A stretch of 64,000 nucleotides of DNA. Origin: Ga0077555 sp963741565 (GTDB lineage Bacteria > Pseudomonadota > Alphaproteobacteria > Rhizobiales > Hyphomicrobiaceae). Location: the NCBI GenBank assembly GCA_963741565.1, contig CAVUIK010000010.1:506426-570425 (forward strand). Direction: 5' to 3'. Numbering within the stretch: the stretch's first letter is position 1; the number at the start of each line of letters is the position of its first letter. The notes beneath the pieces are model-generated. The model made no database searches and was not told the origin of the DNA. It was given only the letters and a program-made list of their open reading frames with translations. The translations under genes were made by a program, and so were the position numbers. Shown piece after piece: positions 25,695 to 35,123 of the stretch.

Positions 25695-28293
25695 TCACAG
25701 CCGCGGATCGACGGGCTCGGACTTCGAGCGCCAGGACGCCGAACACGCACTCGTGCACGTCGCGCAAGCGGCGCCCGCGCGACGAAGCGGTCGAGCGCCT
25801 CCTCGCCGAGCTGGAACTCGCGGAGCGCCAGCGACCGCTTGTGGCCGAGGCCGCGCCGGCGCAGGCGGACGAGATGCTCGGGCGCATCGTACTCGGGGCC
25901 GTAGATGATGCGCAGATACTCCGGGCCGCGGCACTTGATGGCCGGCTGCACCAGCCCTTTGGCGCCGCGCACGATGAAGTCCCTTGGCTTGACGACCATG
26001 CCCTCGCCGCCCTCGGCGGTGCGCGCTCGCCACCACTCGGTCGCCGCGCGCGACGCTGGCCTCATCGGCGAGATCGACCAGCCGGAACGGCGTCGCCATC
26101 AGCAGCTTGTCGCTCGATCTCGGCCATGACGCGGCCAAGCTCCGCCATGTGCCAGAGGTGCGTCTTGTCCATGTGCACCGCGCCTTCGGTCGCGAGCAGA
26201 TGGAACGGGGCGATGCGGTAGTCGTCGAGGCTCTTCACCGGCCAGCAATAGCGGCGATAGGCGGCGGCATACATCTCCGCCCGTTGCGCGGCGCGCCTTG
26301 AACGCGCGCCAGCGAGATCGCCGCCCGCGAGCGTCGCGACCCGCCTGCTCCAGCAGCGCCACCGCCGAGCCGAGGCCCGAGACGCGCCGCCGCGCCCGTC
26401 GCCGCGTACTGCTCCCGGATCAGGCTCTGCGCCTTCGCCGACCAGGGCATGATCTCGGCATCGAGCACCGCCCAGTCGGTCTGCGTGCCGGCTCCAGAAT
26501 CCGGCCGCGATCCATCGCCTGGCGCAACGCGCCCGAGCACCGCCTCCGTCGTCGCCTGGATCGGGGAAGAAGGCCGCGCCCGGTGCGCGTCCAGATCGCG
26601 CCCGTCTCGCCGGTCGTGACGCCGAAGCGTGCGCGGGCGACATCAGCTCGAGCGGCAGACCGCGATCACCGCCCGCGAGCCCATGTGCTTTTCCTCGACC
26701 ACGACCTCGGCCACGCCCTCCTCGCGGTAATAGGCGAAGGCCTCGTCGGGATGCTCGAGCAGCCCATCGCGGGCCGAGGTCGCGGACGGCGACATGGTCG
26801 GCGGCAGATAGACCAGCCATTTCGGGCTGATCGCGAACCGCGCCATCACCTCGAGCGCGGCGGCCGCGTTGCGCCTCGTCGATCTGAATCGGTGCGGCCG
26901 GCCGCGGTGCGGATGATAGCGCTTGCCGAGTGACCTGATCGAGATCGAGCAGATCGTCCTGGGTCTGCTGCGCGGTGAGCGCCGGATCGCTGGCATGACG
27001 CCGAGCGGGCGCGACCGGCTCGGCATAGACCCGTGCGCGCCGGCACCGAGACGATCTCGCGCTCCGGCCAGCGCAGCGCCGTCAGCTTGCCGCCGAACAC
27101 GCAGCCGGTATCGAGGCAGATCGTGTTGTTCAGCCATTCGGCCTCGGGCATCGGCGTGTGGCCGTAGACAATGACGTCGTCTTGCCGCGATACTCCGCCG
27201 CCCAGTTGAGCCGCACCGGCAGGCCGAACTCGTCGGTCTCGCCCGTCGTCTCGCCGTAGAGGCAGAACTCGCGCACAGCGCCCGAGGAGCGGCCGATCAT
27301 CTCTTCTCGGATGCCGGCATGGGCGACGACGAGCCGGCCGCCGTCGAGCCAGAGGTGGCGAGATCAAGCCGTCGACGAATTTTTTCACGCTGTTGCCGGA
27401 ACTCCGGCGATTCGGCCTCCATTTGCGCGATGGTCCGGTCGAGGCCGTGCGTCGGCTTCACGTTGCGCCCGTTGAGCCAGCGCAGGAACTTGGCATCGTG
27501 ATTGCCGAGCACGCAGAACCCGGTGCCAGCCTCGACCATGCCCATGACGATGCGCAGCACGTCGGGCGAGCGCGGACCGCGATCGACGAGATCGCCGAGG
27601 AAGATCGCGCGGCGTCCGGCTGGCGGCGTCGACGTGCACCGAGGCGTCGCTGCGAACGTCGCGCGTCCCAGCTCACGTCATAGCCGAGCTTGGCCAGCAG
27701 TGCTTCCAGCTCGTCGGCGCAGCCGTGCACATCGCCGATGATATCGAACGGCCCCTCCATCATGACGGGCATCCGTCCACAGCCGCGTGCGCTCGATGGT
27801 CACCGCATCGACGTCGGCCTCCGAGCGCAGCTCGAAGACGTAGCGGAACCCTTCCTTGTCGAGGCGGTTGATGTTGCGCTTCAGCGACCGCATCTGGTTG
27901 CGGATGACGTGCGGGCCGAACTGCCGGTCGGGCCGCAGCTTGTTGCGCTCATGCGCGACCTCTTCGCCGGGATTGATGACGATCGCGACGGCGAGCGCGT
28001 GATGGCGCTTGGCCAGAGCACACCAGCCTGGCGCGGTCCTCCTGGCGGACGTTGGTCGCGTCGATGACGGCGAGCTTGCGGCGCTTGAGGCGGGTTTCGG
28101 CGATGAAATGCACGAGCTTGAAGGCGTCGTCGGTTGCATCGTGGCTGTTCTCGTCGTCGTCGACGAGGCCGCGGGCACGGTCGGACGAGACGATCTCGGT
28201 CGGCTTGAAATGACGCGCGGCGAATGTCGACTTGCCGGAGCCGGAGGTGCCGACCAGCGCGACCAGGCAGAAATCGGGAATGGTGAGCTTCAT
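25695..28293 (-). CDS. pnkp: Polynucleotide kinase-phosphatase-ligase (bacterial Pnkp), several frameshifts
   Basis: Reassembled across frames the protein has about 865 residues, matching the 870-residue Clostridium thermocellum type. The N-terminal kinase has the P-loop GTSGSGKSTFA and VIDATNVRQEDRA. The middle metallophosphatase has IIGDVHGCADELEALL, VLGNHDAKFLRWL and VIYGHTPM-like sequence. The C-terminal ligase carries the nucleotidyl lysine in EEKHMGSRAV, then YCWPVKSLDDYRIAPFHLLA, EGMVVKP and YLRIIYGPEYD. Pnkp heals 5'-OH and 2',3'-cyclic phosphate ends and seals broken RNA together with Hen1. Its ATG (28293) overlaps the hen1 stop as ATGA. Indels scattered over all three domains look like sequencing errors. 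Confidence 0.9.
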
Positions 28294-29755
28294 CGCGTGA
28301 AGACCCCCATCTGGCTGGGCGCGCCGTGGACGCCATCCTCCGGCCCGAGCGGGCGGATCTCGAGGGCGTAGCCGAAGCGCTCGGCCACCGGCTGGCCCCA
28401 GGAGCGGAACTCCGCCCGGGTCCACTCGAAACGGTGGTCGGCGTGGCGCATCTGACCCGCCACCATGCCCTCGAACAGCGCATTGTACTCGCGATTTGGC
28501 GTCGTCACGACCACCAGCTCGGGCCGGGCGAACTCGAACACCACGCGCTCGAGCGCCGCCAGACGGTCGGGATCGAGATGCTCGATCACCTCGACCAGCG
28601 CCGCCGCGTCATAGCCCTCGATCCGCTTGTCGCGGTAGGTGAGCGCGCCCTGCAGCAGGCGGATGCGCTTTCTCTGGCGTTCCGAGCAGCTTGTCCAGCC
28701 GCAGGCGGCGCTCGGCGATCTCCAGGCTTTGCGTCGCGACATCGACGCCGAGGATCTCGGTGAACTGCTTCTCGGCCATCAGCCGCTTCAGCAGCTTGCC
28801 CGAGCCGCAGCCGAGGTCGACCACGCGGCGTGCGCCTGCGGCCTTCGAGCGTGTCGGCCACGACATCCAGGCGCAGCTCATGCAGGCGGATCGGCTTTTC
28901 CAGCGCCGCCTCGGCGGCATCCTTCTTGGGCTCGGCGGGAGGCGCACTTTCGCCGCCGCCCGCTTCCGGCACGCCGCCGTCCGTCGCGGGGTTGCCCTCC
29001 GCGACATCGTCGGCCGGCGGGTCCTCCTCGGCCAGGCGCCGGAACAGCTCCGTCGTCAGCGACCGCTTGTTGCGCAGATAGCGGGACGCGATCAGCTCGC
29101 GGGCAGGATGCTCGGCGAGCCAGCCCTCGCCCTTGTCGAGCAGCTTGTCGATCTCGCCCCGCTCGACGAAATAGTGCTTCTGGCGGTCGAGCACGGGGAT
29201 CAGCACGTAGAGATGCGCCAGCAGATCGCGCAGCCGGCACCGTGGCCTTGAGCTTGAGCGAGACATAAGGGCTGGCGCCCCACTCGGGCCACGTCTCGTC
29301 GAGCGGCACCGGCGTCGACCTTGATCTCGTAGCCGAGCGGAGCGAACAGCACCTCGATCAGCCCTTCGGAGCCGCGCACCGGCAGCGGCTCGACGGTCGC
29401 CTCGAGATCGATCGCGGTCTCGGCCAGCTCGGGCCGCTCGCCGGAACGCCCGCCGAGCGCCGTGCGCAGCCCCCGCGCGATCGCCACCGAGAGGAACGAC
29501 GACGCCACATAGGGCCGGTCGTTGACGTATTGCTCGAGCAGGCCGTCGCGGCCCCTGCCCTTGCCGCGGACCAGCGCCACCGGATCGACATCGAGAGCGA
29601 GCGCGAACGTGCACCGGGTCATCGGTCGCCTCGGGATAGAACATCAGTGCCCGGCCGAATGCGAGATTGACCGTGTGGAGCCGCCCCGGTTGTTTGTGCA
29701 GCAGGTAACCGAGATCGGTCGCAGGCCGATGTGTGGTGGTGATTGCGAGCAACAT
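28290..29755 (-). CDS. hen1: Hen1 3'-terminal RNA ribose 2'-O-methyltransferase, frameshifts
   Basis: The frame-corrected product is about 487 residues. The N-terminal domain starts MLLAITTTHRPATDLGYLLH, the characteristic opening of bacterial Hen1, and stimulates Pnkp ligase activity in characterised systems. A linker rich in E, P and A precedes the methyltransferase domain, with VVDLGCGSGKLLKRLM (SAM binding), EVIEHLDPDRL (metal-binding Glu/Glu/His) and HADHRFEWTRAEF. It methylates the 2'-OH at the break before sealing, so the repaired RNA cannot be cut again at that site. ATG 29755 is chosen by family alignment. The stop TGA overlaps the pnkp ATG. Confidence 0.9.
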
Positions 29756-29965
29756 GTTGAACAACTATCTTGAATGAACGTTACGTGGCGTATAGCCGCG
29801 AATTGATCAAAGCTCTAGTAGATCAGTATAAGGGCCCAATTTTGCCCGATACCCTATTTCCGGATCTGCACCATCGGACGCCCTTGGCCATTTCGGCCTC
29901 GAACTTGCAGGGGTGCCAATGCGCCCCGATCAATCGCCTCTGGCTTGAATTGTGAGTGACGCCAC
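29756..29965. promoter_or_regulatory. Divergent promoter region between hen1 and the AIPR gene
   Basis: 210 bp separate the two start codons. The sequence is more AT-rich than its flanks (for example ATTGATCAAAGCTCTAG and CAGTATAAGGGCC around 29800-29835). It must drive hen1-pnkp leftward and the AIPR gene rightward, and could couple their expression. A 61-codon TTG frame (29770-29955) has no ribosome site and is probably spurious. Confidence 0.45.
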
Positions 29966-31867
29966 ATGAGTACCAAGCACCGCGCACTGGCCGCCCTCGG
30001 TGATTCCTATCGGTTCCTGCCGCCGGTCGTGCGCGAGGCCCTGATCTCGTTTGCCCGCCGCTCGGGTCTGGCCGAAGAGCCTGCCGATCGCATTTTCGAG
30101 CACTTCGCCACCTACCACGTGCTGCGTGCGGCCGGTCTCGACGACTTCGACGTCAGTGCGGCGATCGTCGCCGGCGAGCACGACACGCAGCTCGATGCCG
30201 TCGCCGTCACCATCAATGGCGCCCTGGTCTCGACCGGGGACGAGATCGAGCGGTTGCTGCGCGAGGCCATCGACGGCGAACCGTTTGTCGTGCGCTTCCT
30301 GTTCGCACAGGCGACGATGTCGGCCAAGTTCCCGTCCGACAAGGTGGCGCTGTTCACCTCCGGCGTCATGAACTACTTCCGTCCGGCCTCGAAACTGAAG
30401 CAGAGCGCCCCGCTCGAGCGCTCGCGCGCCTTGAAGGACCGCGTGCTCGAGGCCCTCGAGACGCTGGGACAGGGCCTGCCGACCGCCGACGTTTACGTGG
30501 TCTGGCCGGGAACCTGGACCACGGAGGGCCATAGCGAGCACGCGACCGGTGTCGCCGAGGCGGGGCTCGAGACGCTTCAAGCGACCAAGCAACTCGAACG
30601 GGTGCGCTTCCACCGCATCGATTCAACCCGCCTGCAAAGCCTGATCGTCGAAGATGCCGTGGCCAATGCGGCCGACCTGGAGCTGCAGGGCCTGACCGAG
30701 AGCCCGCCGGTGCCCGGCATTCCGTTCGCAGCAATCGGCTTCGTTTGCGCCCTCGACTATCTCGCCTGCATTTCCGATCGCGATCCGGCCTCGCCGAACG
30801 CCGTGATCAAGGAGGACGCTTTTCATGGCAACGTGCGCGCCTTCCTCGGTCCCGACCTGCCGGTCAACAAACATATCCGCGACAGCTTCGTCGGCGCCGA
30901 CGGCGCGGCCCAGGCCGAGTTCGCGTTGCGCAACAACGGCGTCACCATCATTGCCGCGAGCGTCGAGCGGATTGCGGGCAGCAATCGACTGCATCTGCGC
31001 AATTTCCAGGTGGTCAATGGCTGCCAGACCAGCCACGTGCTGTTCCACAACCGCGAGTATCTGACCAGGGCGCTGCTGCTGCCGATCAAGATCATCGCTA
31101 CCGAGGATCCGGCAATTGCGCAGAACATCATCCTCGGTCTCAACCGGCAGACCCAGATCGACGAGCTGCAGATCCTCGCCCGCAACGAGTTCGTCCGCCG
31201 CATGAAGCGCCACTTCGACGTGACCTCGGCGATCAAGCCGCTGTGGATCGACGGGATTCGCACGCCGATGGTGCTGTTCGAGCGGCGCACCGGCGAGTTC
31301 GCGCACATCCCGCCCGAGTTCCGCACCCGCGTGGTGACCATGCAGGAATTGATGCAGGCTTACGCCGCGGCCTTCCTCGAGAGCCCGCATTCCGTTCACG
31401 AGGGCGGCAAGGCCTACCTGATCCGCCAGGTTCCGGCCCGCATGTTCGCCGATAACCACGACGTCGGGTTCTATTTCGCCTCCGCCCTGCTGCTCTGGCG
31501 GGCGCGCGGCACCTTCACGTCCATGAAGGAGTGGCAGTTTTATCCAGCGAAGCATCAGTTGCTGTTCGCGCTGCGCACGCTCGCCGATCCGCCGGGCGGT
31601 TGCCCGGGCGGGCGCCGCGATGGCGAGGCGCACGAGTACCTGAAGGCGATGCGCCACACCCTCTTCGACGACAGCCGCGCCGGCCGCCTGGCCGCGCAAG
31701 CACGCGCGATCATCGACGAAGCCGCGCGGGCACAGGCGGCGGCCGAAGCCCAGATGCGCCATGCCGAGCCGCCCGATCCCGCCACCGCCAGGCTGACGGG
31801 CAACATGGCCCAGCGCGAGTCGTTCTCCGACCGGGTGCTGTCGCTCTGCCTGGCGGCGCGCACCTAA
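29966..31867 (+). CDS. AIPR family abortive-infection protein
   Basis: The 633-residue protein is uninterrupted, unlike most neighbours. The AIPR core is clear: FALRNNGVTIIAASVERI (about residue 315), LHLRNFQVVNGCQTSHVLF, then KIIATEDPAIAQNIILGLNRQTQID. The N-terminal part EHDTQLDAVAVTING and FLFAQATMSAKF resembles the PD-(D/E)xK-like region of the family, but the expected QxK reads QAT. AIPR proteins were named for abortive phage resistance in lactococci, and their biochemistry is poorly known. It is divergent from hen1-pnkp. The final 31 coding and downstream bases are repeated at 34600-34630. ATG 29966 has only a weak ribosome site. Confidence 0.8.
   Translation: MSTKHRALAALGDSYRFLPPVVREALISFARRSGLAEEPADRIFEHFATYHVLRAAGLDDFDVSAAIVAGEHDTQLDAVAVTINGALVSTGDEIERLLREAIDGEPFVVRFLFAQATMSAKFPSDKVALFTSGVMNYFRPASKLKQSAPLERSRALKDRVLEALETLGQGLPTADVYVVWPGTWTTEGHSEHATGVAEAGLETLQATKQLERVRFHRIDSTRLQSLIVEDAVANAADLELQGLTESPPVPGIPFAAIGFVCALDYLACISDRDPASPNAVIKEDAFHGNVRAFLGPDLPVNKHIRDSFVGADGAAQAEFALRNNGVTIIAASVERIAGSNRLHLRNFQVVNGCQTSHVLFHNREYLTRALLLPIKIIATEDPAIAQNIILGLNRQTQIDELQILARNEFVRRMKRHFDVTSAIKPLWIDGIRTPMVLFERRTGEFAHIPPEFRTRVVTMQELMQAYAAAFLESPHSVHEGGKAYLIRQVPARMFADNHDVGFYFASALLLWRARGTFTSMKEWQFYPAKHQLLFALRTLADPPGGCPGGRRDGEAHEYLKAMRHTLFDDSRAGRLAAQARAIIDEAARAQAAAEAQMRHAEPPDPATARLTGNMAQRESFSDRVLSLCLAART
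31832..31862. repeat. 31-bp direct repeat, copy 1 (3' end of the AIPR gene)
   Basis: Identical to 34600-34630 in the same orientation. It encodes RVLSLCLAAR at the very end of the AIPR protein. Weaker similarity continues for about 50 bp beyond both copies. Confidence 0.9.
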
Positions 31868-32037
31868 AGACGGGCTGACGGCAACATCAGCCGTTCCCTG
31901 GCGGCTCTACACCCGCCAAGCCGGCGTCAGCGAGCGAGCTGAGTGACGAGGGATTGGGCCAAAGGAGAAGTCGATACGTGACGGCGGCAAGATCGGCGCC
32001 GCCGCCACCTTCACGACCGGTCCGCACAAGCCCAAGC

Positions 32038-33417
32038 CTAAGGCTTGATGTTCTGGTTCACTTTGAAGAGGTTGGCCGGGTCGAATTTCTTTTTCACCGC
32101 AGCCAACTGAGCGTAATTCTCGCCATAGGTTGCCTTGATCCGCGCGTCGCCCTCATCGTCCATCATGAAGTTCGGATACGCGCCGCCAAGGTCGAAGGGA
32201 TGCACTGCCTCCCAATAGGCCTTGGTCCATTGCGTCACCGCCGCCGCCTTCTGCGCGCTCGGATCGATGCCGGCAATGACCATCGACCAGGTCGCATCAC
32301 GGCAATTCCAGGCGGTCTCGCTCTTGCCAACGCGATGGACCGCCCCGTCAATCGGGTAAAGATGCATGAGCGACAACTCGCTTGGCGTCTTTGCCGCCTG
32401 TTCAAGATGGGCATCGATCGCTGCGTCGGGCAACGTCTTGACGAAGTCACCTCGCCAGTACCACTGCATGCCCTTGGGATAGAGCCCATCAAACATGCTC
32501 TGCACGCCAGGATAGGGCATCGTTCCCATCCAGTTGAACCACGGCTCGGGAAGCGCGTCGAGCAACGGTGCCAAGGCCTTTTTGCCTTCCGCCTCTGGGC
32601 CGTTGTAGCAAGACATCAGCAGGCAGATCCGCTTGCCCCAATGCTCGGCGGGGAACGGGGCAGTGGAAAGGACCGTCTTCAGCCCGATGAAGGCACCGAG
32701 GTCCTCCGGCGCTTTCGGCAGGAACTCGCGATAACGTTGCATAATCGTGCGGGCGTGCTTCTGATCCCAGGCGATCGGCCCGCCAAAAACCGTGCTGACC
32801 GGGTGAAGCTGGAACAGGAAGCTGGTGACGACACCGAAATTGCCGCCGCCACCGCGAAGCGCCCAAAAGAGGTCGGAGTTCATTTCTTTGCTGGCAGTGA
32901 CGAAGCTGCCATCGGCAAGCACGACATCGGCCTCGATCAGATTGTCGATCGTCAGGCCGTACTTGCGGGTCAGGTAGCCGTGACCGCCGCTGAGCGTCAG
33001 ACCCGCGATGCCGGTGGTCGAGATGATGCCCGCCGGTACCGCCAGCCCGAAAGCATGGGTGGCGTGGTCGACGTCGCCTTGCGTGCAGCCGGCGTCGACC
33101 CGCGCGGTCCGGGCACCGGATCGACGCGCACGCCCTTCATCATTGACAGGTCGATGACCAGACCGTCGTCGCACGCTGCCAAGCCCCGGCCCGTTGTGGC
33201 CGCCACCGCGGATGGCGATCGGGAGGCTGTTTTCGCGACCGAAGTTGACGGCCGTCATGACGTCCGCGGTATTGGCGCACTGCGCAATCAGCAGCGGCCG
33301 CTTGTCGATCATGCCGTTGTAGAGCGAGCGAGCTTCCTCGTAATTCGGGTCCTTGGGCTCGGTAACTTGGCCACGCAGTTTGGCCTTGAAATCTGAGATT
33401 TGCGCCGCGTTGAGCAT
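32038..33417 (-). CDS. FAD-linked oxidoreductase (berberine-bridge/GlcD-like)
   Basis: The protein has about 459 residues. The FAD-binding (PCMH) domain has IAIRGGGHNGPGLG, whose His is the usual covalent flavin attachment residue, then VDAGCTQGDVDHATHAFGLAVPAG and LSGGHGYLTRKYGLTIDNL. The C-terminal berberine-bridge tail YGENYAQLAAVKKKFDPANLF is intact. Such enzymes oxidise alcohols, sugars or alkaloid-like compounds with oxygen. Two compensating frame breaks lie between about 33090 and 33220. ATG 33417 follows GGAG. It is divergent from an AraC regulator, which probably controls it. Confidence 0.85.
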   Translation of the reverse strand: MLNAAQISDFKAKLRGQVTEPKDPNYEEARSLYNGMIDKRPLLIAQCANTADVMTAVNFGRENSLPIAIRGGGHNGPGLGSVRRRSGHRPVNDEGRARRSGARTARVDAGCTQGDVDHATHAFGLAVPAGIISTTGIAGLTLSGGHGYLTRKYGLTIDNLIEADVVLADGSFVTASKEMNSDLFWALRGGGGNFGVVTSFLFQLHPVSTVFGGPIAWDQKHARTIMQRYREFLPKAPEDLGAFIGLKTVLSTAPFPAEHWGKRICLLMSCYNGPEAEGKKALAPLLDALPEPWFNWMGTMPYPGVQSMFDGLYPKGMQWYWRGDFVKTLPDAAIDAHLEQAAKTPSELSLMHLYPIDGAVHRVGKSETAWNCRDATWSMVIAGIDPSAQKAAAVTQWTKAYWEAVHPFDLGGAYPNFMMDDEGDARIKATYGENYAQLAAVKKKFDPANLFKVNQNIKP

Positions 33418-33581
33418 GTTTTTCTCCGTTGACGGTTTGACCTTGGTTTGTGGTTGACGCACCGATACTATGCTGATGGGCACCGCGGATGGATGATCAA
33501 GCCCCTCTGTTTCTTGCCTACTCGTCCGCTGGGTTGATCAGCCGTCCTGATAAATTGCCTCGAAGCCCAAAGGAGTGTCGC

Positions 33582-34586
33582 GTGGACGTCTTGTCGGATG
33601 TACTGCGCGCCGTAAGGTTGACGGGCGCGATCTTCTTCGACGTCGAAGCCAGCGCGCCGTGGGTTGCAGCCACTCCTGCCGGCTTGACGATCGCTGGTGC
33701 GGTCATGCCAGAGGCCGAGCATGTGATCATGTTCCACGCCGTGACCGCGGGTGAGTGCTGGGTGGAACTAGAAGAAGGCTCAATCCCGCCACTTCGGCTC
33801 GCCGCAGGCGACATCGTGGTATTGCCGATGGGCGACGCACATGTATTTTGCTCAACTCCCGGGATGCGCGCGGCGCCGAATCTCGGCCTTTACTATCGAC
33901 CGACCGACCGTCAGCTGCCGTTCCGCCTCAAGCAGGACAACGGCGGCGCAGAGCACGCGCGCTTCGTATGCGGCTATCTCGGTTGCGACGCGCGGCCATT
34001 CAATCCCGTGCTCCATGGCCTGCCGCGCCTGTTGCATGCACGCGGCGCGGATGGCGCCGAATGCATGACGCAGCTCATCCGAATGGCCGTCGACGAGACC
34101 GCGAACCGCCGCTCGGGCGGCGAAACAGTCCTTTCCAAGGTGGCGGAACTCATGTTTGTGGATGTCGTGCGTCGCCATATCGACACGTTACCGTCGGATG
34201 CCAGTGGCTGGCTGTCTGGGTTGCGCGATGCTCACGTCGGCGCAGCGCTGGCTCTCTTGCACGGGAGACCGGCGGAAGCTTGGACGGTGGAACGCCTGGC
34301 ACGCGAAGTAGGCCTTTCACGCTCCGTGTTCGCCGATCGCTTCACGCACTTTGTGCAGGAATCTCCGATGCACTATTTGACGCGCTGGCGCATGCAGTTG
34401 GCAACGCACCTGCTCGATCGGCAAGGTGTAGGTGTTGCACAGGTGGCCGTCGAAGTTGGCTACGAGTCCGAGGCTGCCTTCAACCGCGCCTTCAAGAAGT
34501 GCGTCGGAGTGCCGCCCGGAGCATGGCGCAGGGGGCACAACCGCATGTCCGTCAATGCCGGATCGTCGGCGGAGGTCACAACTTGA
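33582..34586 (+). CDS. AraC-family transcriptional regulator (cupin_6 sensor)
   Basis: The 334-residue protein has an N-terminal AraC_binding_2/cupin_6 sensor (VLSDVLRAVRLTGAIFFDVE, then LRLAAGDIVVLPMGDAHVF). The C-terminal double helix-turn-helix runs WTVERLAREVGLSRSVFADRF and GVAQVAVEVGYESEAAFNRAF to FKKCVGVPPGAWRR. It should bind upstream of the divergent FAD oxidase gene and activate or repress it in response to a small molecule. The frame is open to ATG 33489, but AAGGAG just before GTG 33582 and the family start VDVLSDVLRAVR favour the shorter form. Confidence 0.9.
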   Translation: MDVLSDVLRAVRLTGAIFFDVEASAPWVAATPAGLTIAGAVMPEAEHVIMFHAVTAGECWVELEEGSIPPLRLAAGDIVVLPMGDAHVFCSTPGMRAAPNLGLYYRPTDRQLPFRLKQDNGGAEHARFVCGYLGCDARPFNPVLHGLPRLLHARGADGAECMTQLIRMAVDETANRRSGGETVLSKVAELMFVDVVRRHIDTLPSDASGWLSGLRDAHVGAALALLHGRPAEAWTVERLAREVGLSRSVFADRFTHFVQESPMHYLTRWRMQLATHLLDRQGVGVAQVAVEVGYESEAAFNRAFKKCVGVPPGAWRRGHNRMSVNAGSSAEVTT

Positions 34587-34599
34587 GCGCGCTCCCGAT

Positions 34600-34630
34600 C
34601 GGGTGCTGTCGCTCTGCCTGGCGGCGCGCA
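34600..34630. repeat. 31-bp direct repeat, copy 2
   Basis: Perfect copy of 31832-31862, 14 bp after the AraC stop. In one frame it encodes DRVLSLCLAARRLV and a stop, mimicking the end of the AIPR protein (SDRVLSLCLAART). No other part of an AIPR gene is present here. Confidence 0.9.
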
Positions 34631-34827
34631 GGCTGGTCTAAGCCGACATTGATCGTCATCGGCGTTTCCCCGGTAGCCCTCCACCCGTCATGCTGACCTC
34701 AGACGGCCAAAGGGACGACAAGAGTTTGCGTTTAGCGCTTAAAATGCGACAAAGTTCGGGTTCATGACACTCCGCGGCCATTGGTGATCATGAGATCAAC
34801 GGCAACCTCCGTTGGAAAAGGTGTGCA

Positions 34828-35115
34828 ATGCGCCTGCACGGAAACACCGAGTTGGCCGACATTCTCGCACGTCTGGCTTTGGCCGAGAACGAGGAGGAGG
34901 AGGCGGAACTCGGACGCAGCGAACTGGCGTCATTGATCCGGCATGCGTCGCCAGAGCTTCTCGCGCGGGTTCTCAGAGCTGCAAAGCGCGACAATCGTTT
35001 TCGGCGCTGCCTGTCCGCAGCGCGCTACTACTCTGGCCTCAACAAGGATAAATGCGACCAGATCGACGCCGTGTTGAAAGCGCCGTTCCCAGCAGCACGC
35101 GGGCCGAGGCGTTGA
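34828..35115 (+). CDS. Small hypothetical protein
   Basis: The protein has 95 residues, starting MRLHGNTELADILARLALAE. It is charged and helical, with ENEEEEAELGRSELASLIRH and ELLARVLRAAKRDNRF. I recognise no family, signal peptide or membrane segment. AAAAGG precedes ATG 34828, and the stop lies 9 bp from the convergent ppx stop, a spacing that suggests a real gene. Base usage is similar to its neighbours. Confidence 0.5.
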   Translation: MRLHGNTELADILARLALAENEEEEAELGRSELASLIRHASPELLARVLRAAKRDNRFRRCLSAARYYSGLNKDKCDQIDAVLKAPFPAARGPRR

Positions 35116-35123
35116 AACGCCGC

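Noticed and set aside
29770..29955. 61-codon TTG frame between hen1 and the AIPR gene
   Set aside because: No ribosome site, no family resemblance, and it fills the region where divergent promoters are needed.
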